A stretch of DNA of 64,000 nt from contig JBFWRK010000005.1 in NCBI GenBank assembly GCA_050248955.1, positions 1-64,000 on the forward strand, in the 5' to 3' direction. This DNA comes from JBFWRK01 sp050248955 (lineage in GTDB: Bacteria; Actinomycetota; Acidimicrobiia; Acidimicrobiales; Ilumatobacteraceae). This document shows, piece after piece, positions 41,799 through 50,707 of this stretch. The notes beneath the pieces are model-generated. The model made no database searches and was not told the origin of the DNA. It saw only the letters and a list, made by a program, of their open reading frames with translations. Made by a program: the position numbers and the translations under genes. Position 1 is the first letter of the stretch. Each line of letters begins with the position of its first letter.

Positions 41799-43457
41799 AT
41801 GTTCTTCCGCACCGTCGCACGGGCGATGCGGGGGGCGAGCAGGGTGGTGCTCATTGCAGTGCTCGGCGGTCTGCTGGTCTCGACCGTCGACATGAACAGT
41901 GCGAGCGCGTCCACGTCGGCTCTCCCCTCGCGATACGTCGCCGTCGGACCCTCCCGCCTCGCTGATACCCGTGGCGCTGGCGCGTTCGGCTTCAAGCGGC
42001 TCGACGCCTCGACCGTCCGGGTGCAGGTCGCCGGCGTCGGTGGCGTGCCCGCCGACGCCTCGGCCGCGGCGCTCACCGTCACGGCCACGGATGCCCTGGC
42101 GGCCGGCTTCGTCACCGTGTACCCGACCGGCACCGCCCGCGAGCTCACCGCGAACGTCAACTTCAACGGCCCGGGCGAGATCGTGGCGAACGGGGCGATC
42201 GTCGCTCTCGGCACCGGCGGCTCGGTCGACATCTTCGTCGCCGGCGGCGCCGGCATCGTCGTCGACGTCTCGGGCGCGTTCACCCCCGCCAACGGGACCA
42301 CGTCCTCCGGCCGGTTCCAACCGGCTGCCGGCGGCGCCGTGCGCGTCCTCGACACTCGTGACAGCGGTGCGCCGCTGCCCGCCGGCGGCACCATGCGGAT
42401 CTCGCGGCCGTCGTTCGTCCCGTCCGACGCCATGGCAGTCGTCGTCAACATCGCGATCGACCAGTCGGGCGGAGCCGGGTTCCTCACGGCGTGGCCCGCC
42501 GGGCGGGGCCGTCCGACGACCTCGGTGCTGAACACCGAGCGGCGGATGCAGACGAGGTCGGCGATGAGCATCGTGCCCGTCTCGTCAGCCGGCTTCGACG
42601 TCTACTCCATGTCGGGTGGCCACATCATCGTCGACGTGGCCGGCTACTTCACCGGCGCCTCGGCGCCGGCGGGGTCGGACGGGCTGTTCGTGCCGGTCAC
42701 GCCCACCAGGATCCTGGACACCCGCGGGGCATCGCCGCTCGGCAACGGCACGGCGCTCCAGCCGGGCTGGACGGTCGAGGTGGCTCCGCCTGTCACGGGG
42801 TCAGCCCTCGTGTACAACCTCGCCACGACCGACGCGCGTGCTCCCGGCTACATCACGGCGTACCCCGCCGGTGGCAGCCGCGGCCTCACCGCGAACGTCA
42901 ACGCGATCGGACCCGGCACGGCGGTCGCGAACCTGGCCGTCACCGCCACCTCGACCCGCGGTGTCGCGCTGTACAGCTTCGCGGGGGAGCACGTCGTGGC
43001 CGACCTCACCGGCTACTTCACCGGCAGCCCCACGAGCGCTCCGAACGCGCCGCCCGTGAACCAGGCACCAGCGACTCCCGCGCCGGTCCCGCCCGCTGGT
43101 TGCGAGGCGCAGGGGCTCTCCCGGCTCAACTCGGTGCGCGCCGCCAACGGTGCCGCAGCGGTCGCCGACGATGCCGCCGCGCTCGCCTTCGCCTGCTCCT
43201 GGTCCGCCCAGATGGCGGCGAGCGGTAACTTCGCCCACTCGCCGGGATCGTCGCGCACCGACGCCGTCGGTGGCTGCGGCAACGGTGAGAACATCGCCGC
43301 CGGCTCGCTCTCCTACGACCTGTTCGACCTCTGGGTCAACTCGGCGCCGCACTTCGCGAACATGGTGAACGGCTCCTACACGCATGCTGCGATCGGCTAC
43401 GTCACCGCGCCGAACGGCACCCGCTACGGCACGATGGTGCTGGTCAACCGCTGCTGA
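41799..43457 (+). CDS. Secreted protein with three beta modules and a C-terminal CAP/SCP domain
   Basis: The 552-aa protein has an N-terminal signal peptide (about 1-37). Three related modules of about 120 residues follow, starting with SRLADTRGAG, VRVLDTRDSG and TRILDTRGAS and ending in DVSGAFTPA, DVAGYFTGA and DLTGYFTGS. A Pro/Ala linker leads to a CAP domain (about 428-552) with the His in NFAHSPGSS, Glu in NGENIAAGS and HFANMVNGSYTHAAIGY. CAP proteins are secreted and bind lipids, glycans or act as proteases; the role here is unknown. The modules resemble repeats of actinobacterial surface proteins. Confidence 0.85.
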   Translation: MFFRTVARAMRGASRVVLIAVLGGLLVSTVDMNSASASTSALPSRYVAVGPSRLADTRGAGAFGFKRLDASTVRVQVAGVGGVPADASAAALTVTATDALAAGFVTVYPTGTARELTANVNFNGPGEIVANGAIVALGTGGSVDIFVAGGAGIVVDVSGAFTPANGTTSSGRFQPAAGGAVRVLDTRDSGAPLPAGGTMRISRPSFVPSDAMAVVVNIAIDQSGGAGFLTAWPAGRGRPTTSVLNTERRMQTRSAMSIVPVSSAGFDVYSMSGGHIIVDVAGYFTGASAPAGSDGLFVPVTPTRILDTRGASPLGNGTALQPGWTVEVAPPVTGSALVYNLATTDARAPGYITAYPAGGSRGLTANVNAIGPGTAVANLAVTATSTRGVALYSFAGEHVVADLTGYFTGSPTSAPNAPPVNQAPATPAPVPPAGCEAQGLSRLNSVRAANGAAAVADDAAALAFACSWSAQMAASGNFAHSPGSSRTDAVGGCGNGENIAAGSLSYDLFDLWVNSAPHFANMVNGSYTHAAIGYVTAPNGTRYGTMVLVNRC

Positions 43458-43526
43458 CGCGTTCGACATCGGCGTACCAGAGCAGCGACGAGCGCTCCTG
43501 ATACGCGCGGTTTCGGAGCCACCGGA

Positions 43527-43553
43527 TTAGCAGTCGGCCGCTCCGGTTGCTAA
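43527..43553 (+). promoter_or_regulatory. Degenerate CIRCE-like operator overlapping the groES -35
   Basis: TTAGCAGTC, 9 bases, GGTTGCTAA: the CIRCE layout with 3 mismatches in 18 arm positions and the outer six bases of each arm perfect. It lies 49 bases upstream of the consensus CIRCE. Confidence 0.6.
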
Positions 43554-43576
43554 CGCCACTCCTCCGCGCGTACCCT
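43547..43576 (+). promoter_or_regulatory. Putative groESL promoter
   Basis: TTGCTA (43547-43552) and TACCCT (43571-43576) are 18 bases apart. The -35 overlaps the degenerate operator, and the expected start of transcription falls inside the consensus CIRCE. Confidence 0.5.
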
Positions 43577-43602
43577 TAGCACTCGCAACGTCCGAGTGCT
43601 AA
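43576..43602 (+). promoter_or_regulatory. Consensus CIRCE operator (HrcA site)
   Basis: TTAGCACTC, 9 bases, GAGTGCTAA: a perfect match to the CIRCE consensus bound by the heat-shock repressor HrcA. It is 23 bases before the groES start. Confidence 0.95.
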
Positions 43603-43625
43603 CGCCATACATGGAGGCTCGCACC

Positions 43626-43919
43626 ATGGCTCTCAAGCCGCTTGAAGACCGAATCGTAGTGAAGCCCGGCGAGGCCGAGGAGCGCACTGCGTCGGGTCTC
43701 GTCATCCCCGACACCGCCAAGGAGAAGCCGCAGCAGGGCACCGTCCTCGCTGTCGGACCCGGCAAACGCGCCGAGTCCAGCGGTGAGATCCTGCCGCTCG
43801 GCATCGACGTGGGCCAGACCGTCCTGTACTCCAAGTACGGCGGCACCGAGGTCACGATCGACGGTGAGGATCTCCTCATCCTGTCGAGCCGTGACGTCCT
43901 CGCCGTCGTCGAGAAGTGA
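43626..43919 (+). CDS. groS: Co-chaperonin GroES
   Basis: GroES caps the GroEL chamber. The 97-aa protein starts MALKPLEDRIVVKPGEAEE and has TASGLVIPDTAKEKPQQGTV with the mobile loop. ATG 43626 follows GGAGG at 43613-43617. The operon is preceded by CIRCE operators, so it should be induced by heat through HrcA. Confidence 0.97.
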   Translation: MALKPLEDRIVVKPGEAEERTASGLVIPDTAKEKPQQGTVLAVGPGKRAESSGEILPLGIDVGQTVLYSKYGGTEVTIDGEDLLILSSRDVLAVVEK

Positions 43920-43933
43920 GGCGCTGAGTCCAC

Positions 43934-45574
43934 ATGGTCAAGATGCTCAAGTTCGACGACGAGGCGCGTCGCGCCCTCGAGGCGGGTGTGAACAAGCTGG
44001 CCGACACGGTCAAGGTCACGCTCGGCCCGAAGGGTCGCAACGTCGTGCTCGACAAGAAGTTCGGTGCACCGACCATCACCAATGACGGTGTGTCCATCGC
44101 GAAGGACGTCGAGCTCGACGATCCCTTCGAGAACATGGGCGCGCAGTTGGTGAAGGAAGTCGCTACGAAGACCAACGACGTCGCCGGTGACGGCACGACG
44201 ACCGCGACCGTGCTCGCACAGTCGCTCGTCCACCACGGCATGCGCAACGTCGCCGCCGGCGCCAACCCGATGAGCCTGAAGCGCGGCATCGAGAAGGCCG
44301 TCGCAGCAGCCGTCGAGAACATCGCTGCGCAGGCGAAGGATGTCGACGACAAGTCCGACATCGCCAGCGTCGCGTCGCTCTCGGCTGCCGACCCGGCGAT
44401 CGGCGCCGTCATCGCCGACGCGATCGACAAGGTCGGCAAGGACGGCGTCGTGACCGTCGAGGAGTCGAACACGTTCGGCATCGAGCTCGACTTCACCGAG
44501 GGCATGCAGTTCGACAAGGGCTACCTGTCGCCGTACTTCGTGACCGACCAGGAGCGTCAGGAGTCGGTCCTCGAGGATCCGTACATCCTGCTCCACGGCT
44601 CGAAGATCAGCTCGGTGCAGTCGCTGCTGCCGGCGCTCGAGGCGGTCATGAAGTCGGGCCGCGCGCTCGTCATCATCGCCGAGGACGTCGACGGCGAGGC
44701 GCTCGCCACGCTGGTCGTGAACAAGATCCGCGGCACGTTCAACTCGGTGGCCGTCAAGGCACCCGGTTTCGGCGACCGCCGCAAGGCGATGCTGCAGGAC
44801 ATGGCGACGCTCACCGGCGGCCAGGTCATCACCGAAGAGGTCGGCCTCAAGCTCGAGAACGTCACGATCGACCTGCTCGGCACCGCCAAGCGGATCATCA
44901 TCTCGAAGGACGCCACGACGATCGTCGACGGCGGTGGCTCCGAGGACGACATCAAGGGCCGCATCAACCAGATCAAGACCGAGATCGACAACACCGACTC
45001 GGACTGGGATCGGGAGAAGCTGCAGGAGCGCCTCGCCAAGCTCGCCGGCGGTGTCGCGGTGATCAAGGTCGGCGCCGCCACCGAGGTGGAGCTGAAGGAG
45101 AAGAAGCACCGCATCGAGGACGCCATCTCGGCGACCCGTGCCGCGATCGAAGAGGGTGTGGTCGCCGGTGGCGGCACGGCCCTGCTGCGGGCGCGTCCGG
45201 CCGTTGCCAAGGTCGTCGACTCGCTGAGCGGCGACGAGGCAACGGGTGCCCGCACGGTGTGGGACTCGCTCGATGCTCCGGCCCGGCTCATCGCCGACAA
45301 TGCCGGCCTCGAGGGCGGCATCACCGTCCGCTGGGTCGAGGACGCCGAAGGCCCGATGGGTCTGAACGCGGCGACCGGACAGCTCGAGGACCTCGTCAAG
45401 GCCGGCATCATCGACCCGGCGAAGGTCACGCGTGCGGCGCTCCAGAACGCAGCGTCAATTGCAGCGCTCGTGATCACCACCGAGTGCCTCGTGGCCGAGA
45501 AGCCCGAGAAGCAGCCCGCCATGCCCGCCGGTGGCGGGATGGGCGGGGGCATGCCCGGCATGGGCATGATGTGA
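43934..45574 (+). CDS. groL: Chaperonin GroEL
   Basis: GroEL folds proteins in an ATP-driven double ring. The 546-aa protein has VTLGPKGRNVVLDKKFGAPT, the nucleotide motif DVAGDGTTTATVLAQ and the Gly/Met-rich tail GGGMGGGMPGMGMM typical of a general chaperonin, not the His-rich tail of some actinobacterial paralogs. It is cotranscribed with groES. Confidence 0.97.
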   Translation: MVKMLKFDDEARRALEAGVNKLADTVKVTLGPKGRNVVLDKKFGAPTITNDGVSIAKDVELDDPFENMGAQLVKEVATKTNDVAGDGTTTATVLAQSLVHHGMRNVAAGANPMSLKRGIEKAVAAAVENIAAQAKDVDDKSDIASVASLSAADPAIGAVIADAIDKVGKDGVVTVEESNTFGIELDFTEGMQFDKGYLSPYFVTDQERQESVLEDPYILLHGSKISSVQSLLPALEAVMKSGRALVIIAEDVDGEALATLVVNKIRGTFNSVAVKAPGFGDRRKAMLQDMATLTGGQVITEEVGLKLENVTIDLLGTAKRIIISKDATTIVDGGGSEDDIKGRINQIKTEIDNTDSDWDREKLQERLAKLAGGVAVIKVGAATEVELKEKKHRIEDAISATRAAIEEGVVAGGGTALLRARPAVAKVVDSLSGDEATGARTVWDSLDAPARLIADNAGLEGGITVRWVEDAEGPMGLNAATGQLEDLVKAGIIDPAKVTRAALQNAASIAALVITTECLVAEKPEKQPAMPAGGGMGGGMPGMGMM

Positions 45575-45610
45575 CCCTCGGGTCATCCTGACATCGAGCA
45601 CCGTCGACGG

Positions 45611-45633
45611 AGCCCCGGGCGAACCCCGGGGCT
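45611..45633 (+). terminator. Putative terminator after groEL
   Basis: A perfect 9-bp stem (45611-45619 with 45625-45633) with a 5-base loop, 36 bases after the groEL stop. No U-tract follows. Confidence 0.65.
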
Positions 45634-45789
45634 CTGCCGCGTCTGCCCACCGGTGGGGACAGAATTCTGCGAGAGCTGACACGGAGCGTGAGCGAGCATC
45701 TACACTTCCGCAGGATCTGGCAGCGCTCGGCCACGGAGGGTCATCTGACTACACTCACCCGGCGGGCTGATGGTTGGTAGGGAGCGGTC

Positions 45790-48700
45790 ATGGGTAGATA
45801 CGGACGCGCAGCACTGGCGACGGCAGTCCTCGCGAGCGGGAGCATCGTGGTGCTCGGCGGCGCCGTCGTGGTCGGTGCTGCCGGTGCGGAGGGCGGTGCG
45901 ATCACCGGCACGGTCTTTCGCGACAGCAACGTCGACGGCGTGTTCGACGCCGGCGAGGTCGGCACGGCAGGGGTCACGGTCGAGGCGTTCGACGCCGACG
46001 GCGATCCTGTCGGCACCGCTACGTCGCTCGCCGACGGCACGTTCACGCTGACCGTCGCGGGGGCTGCGACCACCGCGATCCGCGTCGAGTTCTCCGGCCT
46101 GCCGGCGTACCTCCGCTCCGGTCCACTCGGCCCGGACTCCGGTTCCTCCGTCCAGTTCGCGACGCTCGGCGACACCGGCGTGGACTTCGGCGTCACCAAC
46201 CCCGCCGAGTTCTGCCAGGAGAACCCGACGCTTGCCACCAACTGCTTCTCCGCCGGCCCGAACGACCGGCCGGACGTCGTCACCCGGCTCGTGCCGTACA
46301 ACGCATCGGGCATCGACCCGAGCCTGCAGACGGGCATCAGCGACGCGATCGGCGTCGGCAGCGTCTACGGCGTCGCCTACCAGCGGTCGACCGGTCGGGT
46401 CTTCCTCTCGTCGTTCCTCAAGCGCCACGCCGGCGTCGGCCCCGGTGGCCTCAGCGCCATCTACCGCATCGACGGTGCCGCGAGCGGCACGCCGAGTGCG
46501 CCCGTCGCGCAGCTGCCCGCCGGTGTCAACACCGACCCCGGTGGGCTCGTGCCGTCCAACGCGGTCCGCAACCTCAACGAGGCTGCTCCGGGCACGCTCG
46601 GCTTCCCGAGCACCGATCCGGCAGTGTTCCCGCTCGTCATGAAGGTCGGCTACGGCGACCTCGACATGGGTGAGGACGACCAGACGCTGTGGACCACGAA
46701 CCTCGCCACACGGCAGGTCGTGCGCATCCCGGTCAACGCCGACGGCTCGTTCGGCACCCCGCAGAACTTCGATCCGCCCGCCGCTGCGGCCTGCCCCGGC
46801 GGCGTCGCCCGACCGTTTGGTCTTGACCCCCACGACGGCAAGATCTACGTCGGGTTCGTGTGCACCGCCGAGGTCAGCGGCGCCTTCGCCGACCTGTCGG
46901 CGCACGTGTTCGCGCTCGACCCGGTCGCCGGCACCTGGTCGGCATCCGTGATCGACATCCCCCTGACCTACCCCAAGGGCCTCGTGTTCAGCACGATCCC
47001 GGCGAGCGAGCCCTGGTACGCGTGGACCGATTCGTTCGTGGACGCCGGGGGCAACCCGAACTTCCTGTCCGTCGGTGACGACGCCGAGTGGCTCGTCGAG
47101 TTCGCCCGCCCGATGCCGATCGTCGCCGACCTCGCGTTCGATCGCGACGGCTCGCTGATCATCGGCTTCGGTGACCGCACCGGGCACATGCTCGGCCACC
47201 GCAACCTCAACCCGCTCACCAGCGGGCCGGATGCCGGCAAGGGTGGCACGGTGGGTGCCGGCGGCGATCTGCTCCGTGCCGCACCGCCGACCGCACCCGG
47301 CGGCCAGTACCGCCTCGAGGGGAATGGCACGCTCGCCAACGGCCTGACGTCCGCGTCCGGTGTCGGCAACGGCCAGGGCCCCGCCGACGCGGCCGGTACG
47401 GCCGGTGAGTTCTACTCGGAGGACTCGTGCTGCCCGGGCACCATGTTCCACGAGGAGACGGCGACTGGTGGCGTGCTCCAGCTGGAGGCCAAGGACGAGG
47501 TGGCGGCGGTCGTGTACAGCCCGATCCGCTTCGACTCGGCCGGCTTCGACTGGTTCTCGAACACGGACGGCTCCGAAGCCCGTTCCTACGAGATCTTCTA
47601 CGATCCGGGCTCCCCGGCGCCGTCGACGTTCGGCAAGTCGAACGGCCTCGCCGACCTCGAGGCGTTCTGTGATCGCGCACCGGTCGAGATCGGCAACAGG
47701 GTCTGGCTCGACACCGACAACGACGGTGTGCAGGACGCCGACGAAGCACCGCTGCCCGGCGTCACGGTGTCGCTCTACCTCGACGCCGACGCGAACGGCG
47801 TGCCCGACGGCCCGGCGATCGCCACGGCGATCACCGACGACGCCGGCAACTACGTCTTCTCCGGCGACCAGCGCGCCACCCGCACGAGCACCGACGCGTT
47901 CAGGTACCAGATCGCCGAGCTCGTCCCGGGGGCGACGTTGATCGTGGGCGTACCCACCTCCGTCGCGTCCGGCGGGAGCACGTACGCCCTCACCGGCGCC
48001 AACGTCGGGGCCGACCAGCGCGACTCCGATGCCTTGCCGGCGACCGGGTTCTCCGCGACCGTCACCATCGGCGCGCCCGGCGAGAACGACCACACCTGGG
48101 ACATGGGCTACGCCACGCCCGGGTACGACCTCGCGTTGATCAAGACCATCGCATCGCCGACCGGGCCGGTGGCGCTGAACGGCGACGTCACCTGGACGAT
48201 CACCGTGACCAACCAGGGCGGACTGCCCTCGGGAGACTTCGTGGTGCAGGACACCATCCCGACCGGCATGTCGTTCGTCTCGGCCAGTGACGGCGGCACC
48301 GAGGCGGCCGGGATCGTGACGTGGAACCTGACTGGCCTCGATCCCGGCGCGTCGCGGGCGCTCACGCTCGTGACCAAGGCGGTCGACGTCACGAAGGCGC
48401 CGTTCCGCAACTGGGCCGAGATCACCTCCGACAGCGGTGACGACGACGACTCGACGCCTGACACGAACACCGGCAAGGACTCGACGAACCCGAACGATCA
48501 GGTCACGAACCACAACGACACGACCTTCGACAGCAACACCGCGACGCCGCTGCCGGGTGGTCAGCTCGACGAGGACGACAACGACCTCGAGGAGATCGAT
48601 GTCGTCGGTCGTTACGACCTGGCGTTGATCAAGACGCTCCCGGCAGGCCAGACCGTCATCTCGGGCGGAACGATCAACTGGGAGCTGACGGTCATCAACC

Positions 48701-49275
48701 AGGGCAACGTCGACTCCGGTCTGATCACCGTGCAGGACGCGATCCCGACCGGCATGGCGTTCGTCTCGGCGAGCGACGGTGGCACGGCCACCGGCGACAC
48801 GGTGACGTGGACGATCACGAACCTGGCGCCCGGCGCGAAGAAGGTGCTCACGCTGGCGACCCGGGTGACCGACATCTCCCGGCCGGCGTACCGCAACTGG
48901 GCCGAGATCACCGCCGACAGCGGCGACGACATCGACTCGACGCCTGACACGAACCTCGGCAAGGACTCGACGAACCCGAACGATCAGGTCACGAACCACA
49001 ACGACACGACGTTCAACAACAACTCGCTGACACCGCTCCCGGGCGGTCAGCTCGACGAGGACGACAACGACTACGAGGAGATCCCGAACAACAGCGCGTC
49101 GGCTGCACCGGGGACCACCACCACGACGACACGGCCGCGAGTCCTGTCGTCGTCGCAGCTGCCCTCGACGGGCAGCGACATCGGTACACCACTGCAGGTC
49201 GCCGCGGTGGCCATCGTTGGTGGTCTGTTGCTGCTCGGCTTCCGTCGCCGGATGCGGCGGACCCGTACGACCTGA
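45790..49275 (+). CDS. Large cell-wall-anchored protein: SdrD-like B domains, DUF11 repeats, LPSTG sorting signal
   Basis: The 1161-aa protein has a signal peptide (about 1-34) and an SdrD B-like domain (ITGTVFRDSNVDGVFDAGEV). A long middle region with motifs such as GYGDLDMGEDDQTLWTTN may be a beta-propeller. A second SdrD B-like domain (GNRVWLDTDNDGVQDADEA) is followed by two DUF11-type repeats and a Thr-rich linker. It ends with LPSTG at 1124-1128, a hydrophobic segment and an Arg-rich tail, the classic sortase signal. It is probably an adhesin or stalk exposed on the surface. No sortase gene is in the window. Confidence 0.88.
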   Translation: MGRYGRAALATAVLASGSIVVLGGAVVVGAAGAEGGAITGTVFRDSNVDGVFDAGEVGTAGVTVEAFDADGDPVGTATSLADGTFTLTVAGAATTAIRVEFSGLPAYLRSGPLGPDSGSSVQFATLGDTGVDFGVTNPAEFCQENPTLATNCFSAGPNDRPDVVTRLVPYNASGIDPSLQTGISDAIGVGSVYGVAYQRSTGRVFLSSFLKRHAGVGPGGLSAIYRIDGAASGTPSAPVAQLPAGVNTDPGGLVPSNAVRNLNEAAPGTLGFPSTDPAVFPLVMKVGYGDLDMGEDDQTLWTTNLATRQVVRIPVNADGSFGTPQNFDPPAAAACPGGVARPFGLDPHDGKIYVGFVCTAEVSGAFADLSAHVFALDPVAGTWSASVIDIPLTYPKGLVFSTIPASEPWYAWTDSFVDAGGNPNFLSVGDDAEWLVEFARPMPIVADLAFDRDGSLIIGFGDRTGHMLGHRNLNPLTSGPDAGKGGTVGAGGDLLRAAPPTAPGGQYRLEGNGTLANGLTSASGVGNGQGPADAAGTAGEFYSEDSCCPGTMFHEETATGGVLQLEAKDEVAAVVYSPIRFDSAGFDWFSNTDGSEARSYEIFYDPGSPAPSTFGKSNGLADLEAFCDRAPVEIGNRVWLDTDNDGVQDADEAPLPGVTVSLYLDADANGVPDGPAIATAITDDAGNYVFSGDQRATRTSTDAFRYQIAELVPGATLIVGVPTSVASGGSTYALTGANVGADQRDSDALPATGFSATVTIGAPGENDHTWDMGYATPGYDLALIKTIASPTGPVALNGDVTWTITVTNQGGLPSGDFVVQDTIPTGMSFVSASDGGTEAAGIVTWNLTGLDPGASRALTLVTKAVDVTKAPFRNWAEITSDSGDDDDSTPDTNTGKDSTNPNDQVTNHNDTTFDSNTATPLPGGQLDEDDNDLEEIDVVGRYDLALIKTLPAGQTVISGGTINWELTVINQGNVDSGLITVQDAIPTGMAFVSASDGGTATGDTVTWTITNLAPGAKKVLTLATRVTDISRPAYRNWAEITADSGDDIDSTPDTNLGKDSTNPNDQVTNHNDTTFNNNSLTPLPGGQLDEDDNDYEEIPNNSASAAPGTTTTTTRPRVLSSSQLPSTGSDIGTPLQVAAVAIVGGLLLLGFRRRMRRTRTT
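48121..49086 (+). repeat. Two DUF11-type coding repeats of about 486-489 bases
   Basis: Both units begin with YDLALIKT and end with GGQLDEDDND. The stretch encoding DSTNPNDQVTNHNDTTF is almost identical in bases in both (around 48480 and 48966). Confidence 0.85.
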
Positions 49276-49285
49276 GTCACAGCGA

Positions 49286-49318
49286 CGAGACGCCCGGGGC
49301 GACGCCCCGGGCGTCTCG
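49286..49318. terminator. Strong terminator hairpin after the wall protein gene
   Basis: A perfect 15-bp stem (49286-49300 with 49304-49318) with a 3-base loop, 10 bases after the stop. The next gene's TAGGCT box begins at 49319, at the foot of the stem. Confidence 0.8.
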
Positions 49319-49324
49319 TAGGCT
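49319..49324 (+). promoter_or_regulatory. Putative -10 box of the 146-aa membrane protein gene
   Basis: TAGGCT ends 7 bases before GTG 49332. Confidence 0.38.
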
Positions 49325-49331
49325 CGGTGCC

Positions 49332-49772
49332 GTGAAGCGGCCGTTCTGGATGCACCAGCTCGTCGAGTACCTGCTCGGTGTCGCGCTGCTCAGCCAGGGG
49401 CTCCAGACCAGGGAGCCACTGGTGCCCACCGTGCTCGGGGCCCTCGTCCTGCTCAACGCAGCGACCGTCGACGGGCCGCTGTCAGCCGGCAAGGCGGTCA
49501 GCCGAGCGCTCCATCGCGTCGTCGACGCTCTGCTCGTGGCCGCGATGGTCGCCGCCGTGGTCCTGGTCGACTCGCTGACGAGCAGCGTGCAGGCGATGCT
49601 CGTCGGCTGCGCCGTGATCATCGCGTTCCTGATCTGGCGCAGCGACTACCGCGAACGCGTGCAACGGGTGCCGGTGGCAGCACCGCGGGGGCGCTCGGAG
49701 GAGGTCGGGCGGATGGCCGGCCGTGCCGTCGGGCAGGGCGTCCAGGCGTGGCGGCGGAGCCGCAAGGGGTAG
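49332..49772 (+). CDS. Small membrane protein, function unknown
   Basis: The 146-aa product has about four hydrophobic segments (roughly 10-22, 30-45, 65-83 and 88-103) followed by a basic, probably cytoplasmic tail rich in Arg and Gly. GTG 49332 has a TAGGCT box 7 bases upstream, just after a strong hairpin. I do not recognise the family. Confidence 0.7.
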   Translation: MKRPFWMHQLVEYLLGVALLSQGLQTREPLVPTVLGALVLLNAATVDGPLSAGKAVSRALHRVVDALLVAAMVAAVVLVDSLTSSVQAMLVGCAVIIAFLIWRSDYRERVQRVPVAAPRGRSEEVGRMAGRAVGQGVQAWRRSRKG

Positions 49773-49787
49773 GCGGCAAGTCGCTCG

Positions 49788-49793
49788 TAGGCT
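49788..49793 (+). promoter_or_regulatory. Putative -10 box of the 57-aa protein gene
   Basis: TAGGCT ends 7 bases before ATG 49801, the same hexamer and spacing as at 49319. Confidence 0.4.
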
Positions 49794-49800
49794 GGGTGGC

Positions 49801-49974
49801 ATGTCGACGACGTTCGAGCCCCCTGCACCCGAGCTGGCCAAGCTCCAGGCTCACTGGGAGGAGTGGGAGCGCGGCGAGGAACCCCCGGGCCGTGTGCTCG
49901 CGAACCTGAAGACCGCCGGCATGCGCCAGCTCTTGCAGCAACTCATGGACAGCGGCTGGCAGCCAACCCAGTGA
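49801..49974 (+). CDS. 57-aa soluble protein, function unknown
   Basis: A short charged, helical protein with PPAPELAKLQAHWEEWERGE and LQQLMDSGWQPTQ. It has a TAGGCT box 7 bases before ATG and a 4-base overlap with the Nudix gene, which argues that it is translated. No domain is recognised. Confidence 0.65.
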   Translation: MSTTFEPPAPELAKLQAHWEEWERGEEPPGRVLANLKTAGMRQLLQQLMDSGWQPTQ

Positions 49975-50672
49975 GCGTGGCCGAGCGCGGCCGTCGTCCG
50001 GGTGGATCGCAGGTGATCCCGCGGCCGGAGACGTGGGCGCCCGGCGCGCCCCCGCCGTGGGCATCGTCGTCGGATCGCCCGCTGCGGCTCGGCGCCGTGG
50101 TCGACGACGTTCGCGTGCATGGCGCGCCGCGGCCGATCGAGCCCGCCTTCCCGGATGCGCGGCTGTCAGCGGTGCTGATCGCGCTGGCGGAGGGGGCCGA
50201 CGGACCCGAAGTGCTGCTGACCCGGCGGGCGGCCCACCTGCGGAACCACAAGGGCGAGATCAGCTTCCCGGGCGGCCGCCTCGACCCGGGCGAGACCGCG
50301 GTGGACGCCGCCATCCGCGAGGCGCACGAGGAGGTGGCGCTCGATCCGGCGCTCGTCGAGGTCGTCGGTGAGCTCGATCATCTGAACACCGTGGTGAGCA
50401 GGAGCTACATCATCCCGATCGTGGCGCGGCTCGCCGGGCGGCCGGCGCTCCACCCTGCGGCCGACGAGGTCGACCGCATCCTGTTCGTCCCGCTCGCCGA
50501 GCTCCGCCGTCCCGACACGTACCGTGAGGAGCGCTGGGGCGCGCCACCGACGGATCGGGTGGTCCACTTCTTCGATCTCGACGACGAGACGGTGTGGGGC
50601 GCGACCGGGCGGATGCTCGTGCAACTGCTGGCGATCGCCCACGGGGTGGAGGCGCCGCCGGCCTGGATCTGA
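49971..50672 (+). CDS. Nudix hydrolase, CoA-pyrophosphatase-like
   Basis: The 233-aa product has a complete Nudix box, GGRLDPGETAVDAAIREAHE followed by EV, and an upstream segment LRNHKGEISFPGG that is typical of CoA/NUDT7-type pyrophosphatases. It would cleave CoA or a nucleoside diphosphate derivative. GTG 49971 overlaps the 57-aa gene in GTGA; an open extension upstream lies within that gene. It is convergent with the glycosyltransferase. Confidence 0.87.
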   Translation: MSVAERGRRPGGSQVIPRPETWAPGAPPPWASSSDRPLRLGAVVDDVRVHGAPRPIEPAFPDARLSAVLIALAEGADGPEVLLTRRAAHLRNHKGEISFPGGRLDPGETAVDAAIREAHEEVALDPALVEVVGELDHLNTVVSRSYIIPIVARLAGRPALHPAADEVDRILFVPLAELRRPDTYREERWGAPPTDRVVHFFDLDDETVWGATGRMLVQLLAIAHGVEAPPAWI

Positions 50673-50707
50673 CGGGTGGCGCGGCCCCGGCCCGGGCGAG
50701 CGCAGGG

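Noticed and set aside
45676..45755. Promoter candidates before the wall protein gene (TACACT at 45701 and 45750)
   Set aside because: Spacing to any -35-like hexamer is poor (19 bases or none), so neither was called.
45700..48999. A 1099-codon minus-strand frame opposite the LPSTG wall protein gene
   Set aside because: Its composition follows from the codon pattern of the plus-strand gene, and that gene has a signal peptide, repeats and a sortase signal.
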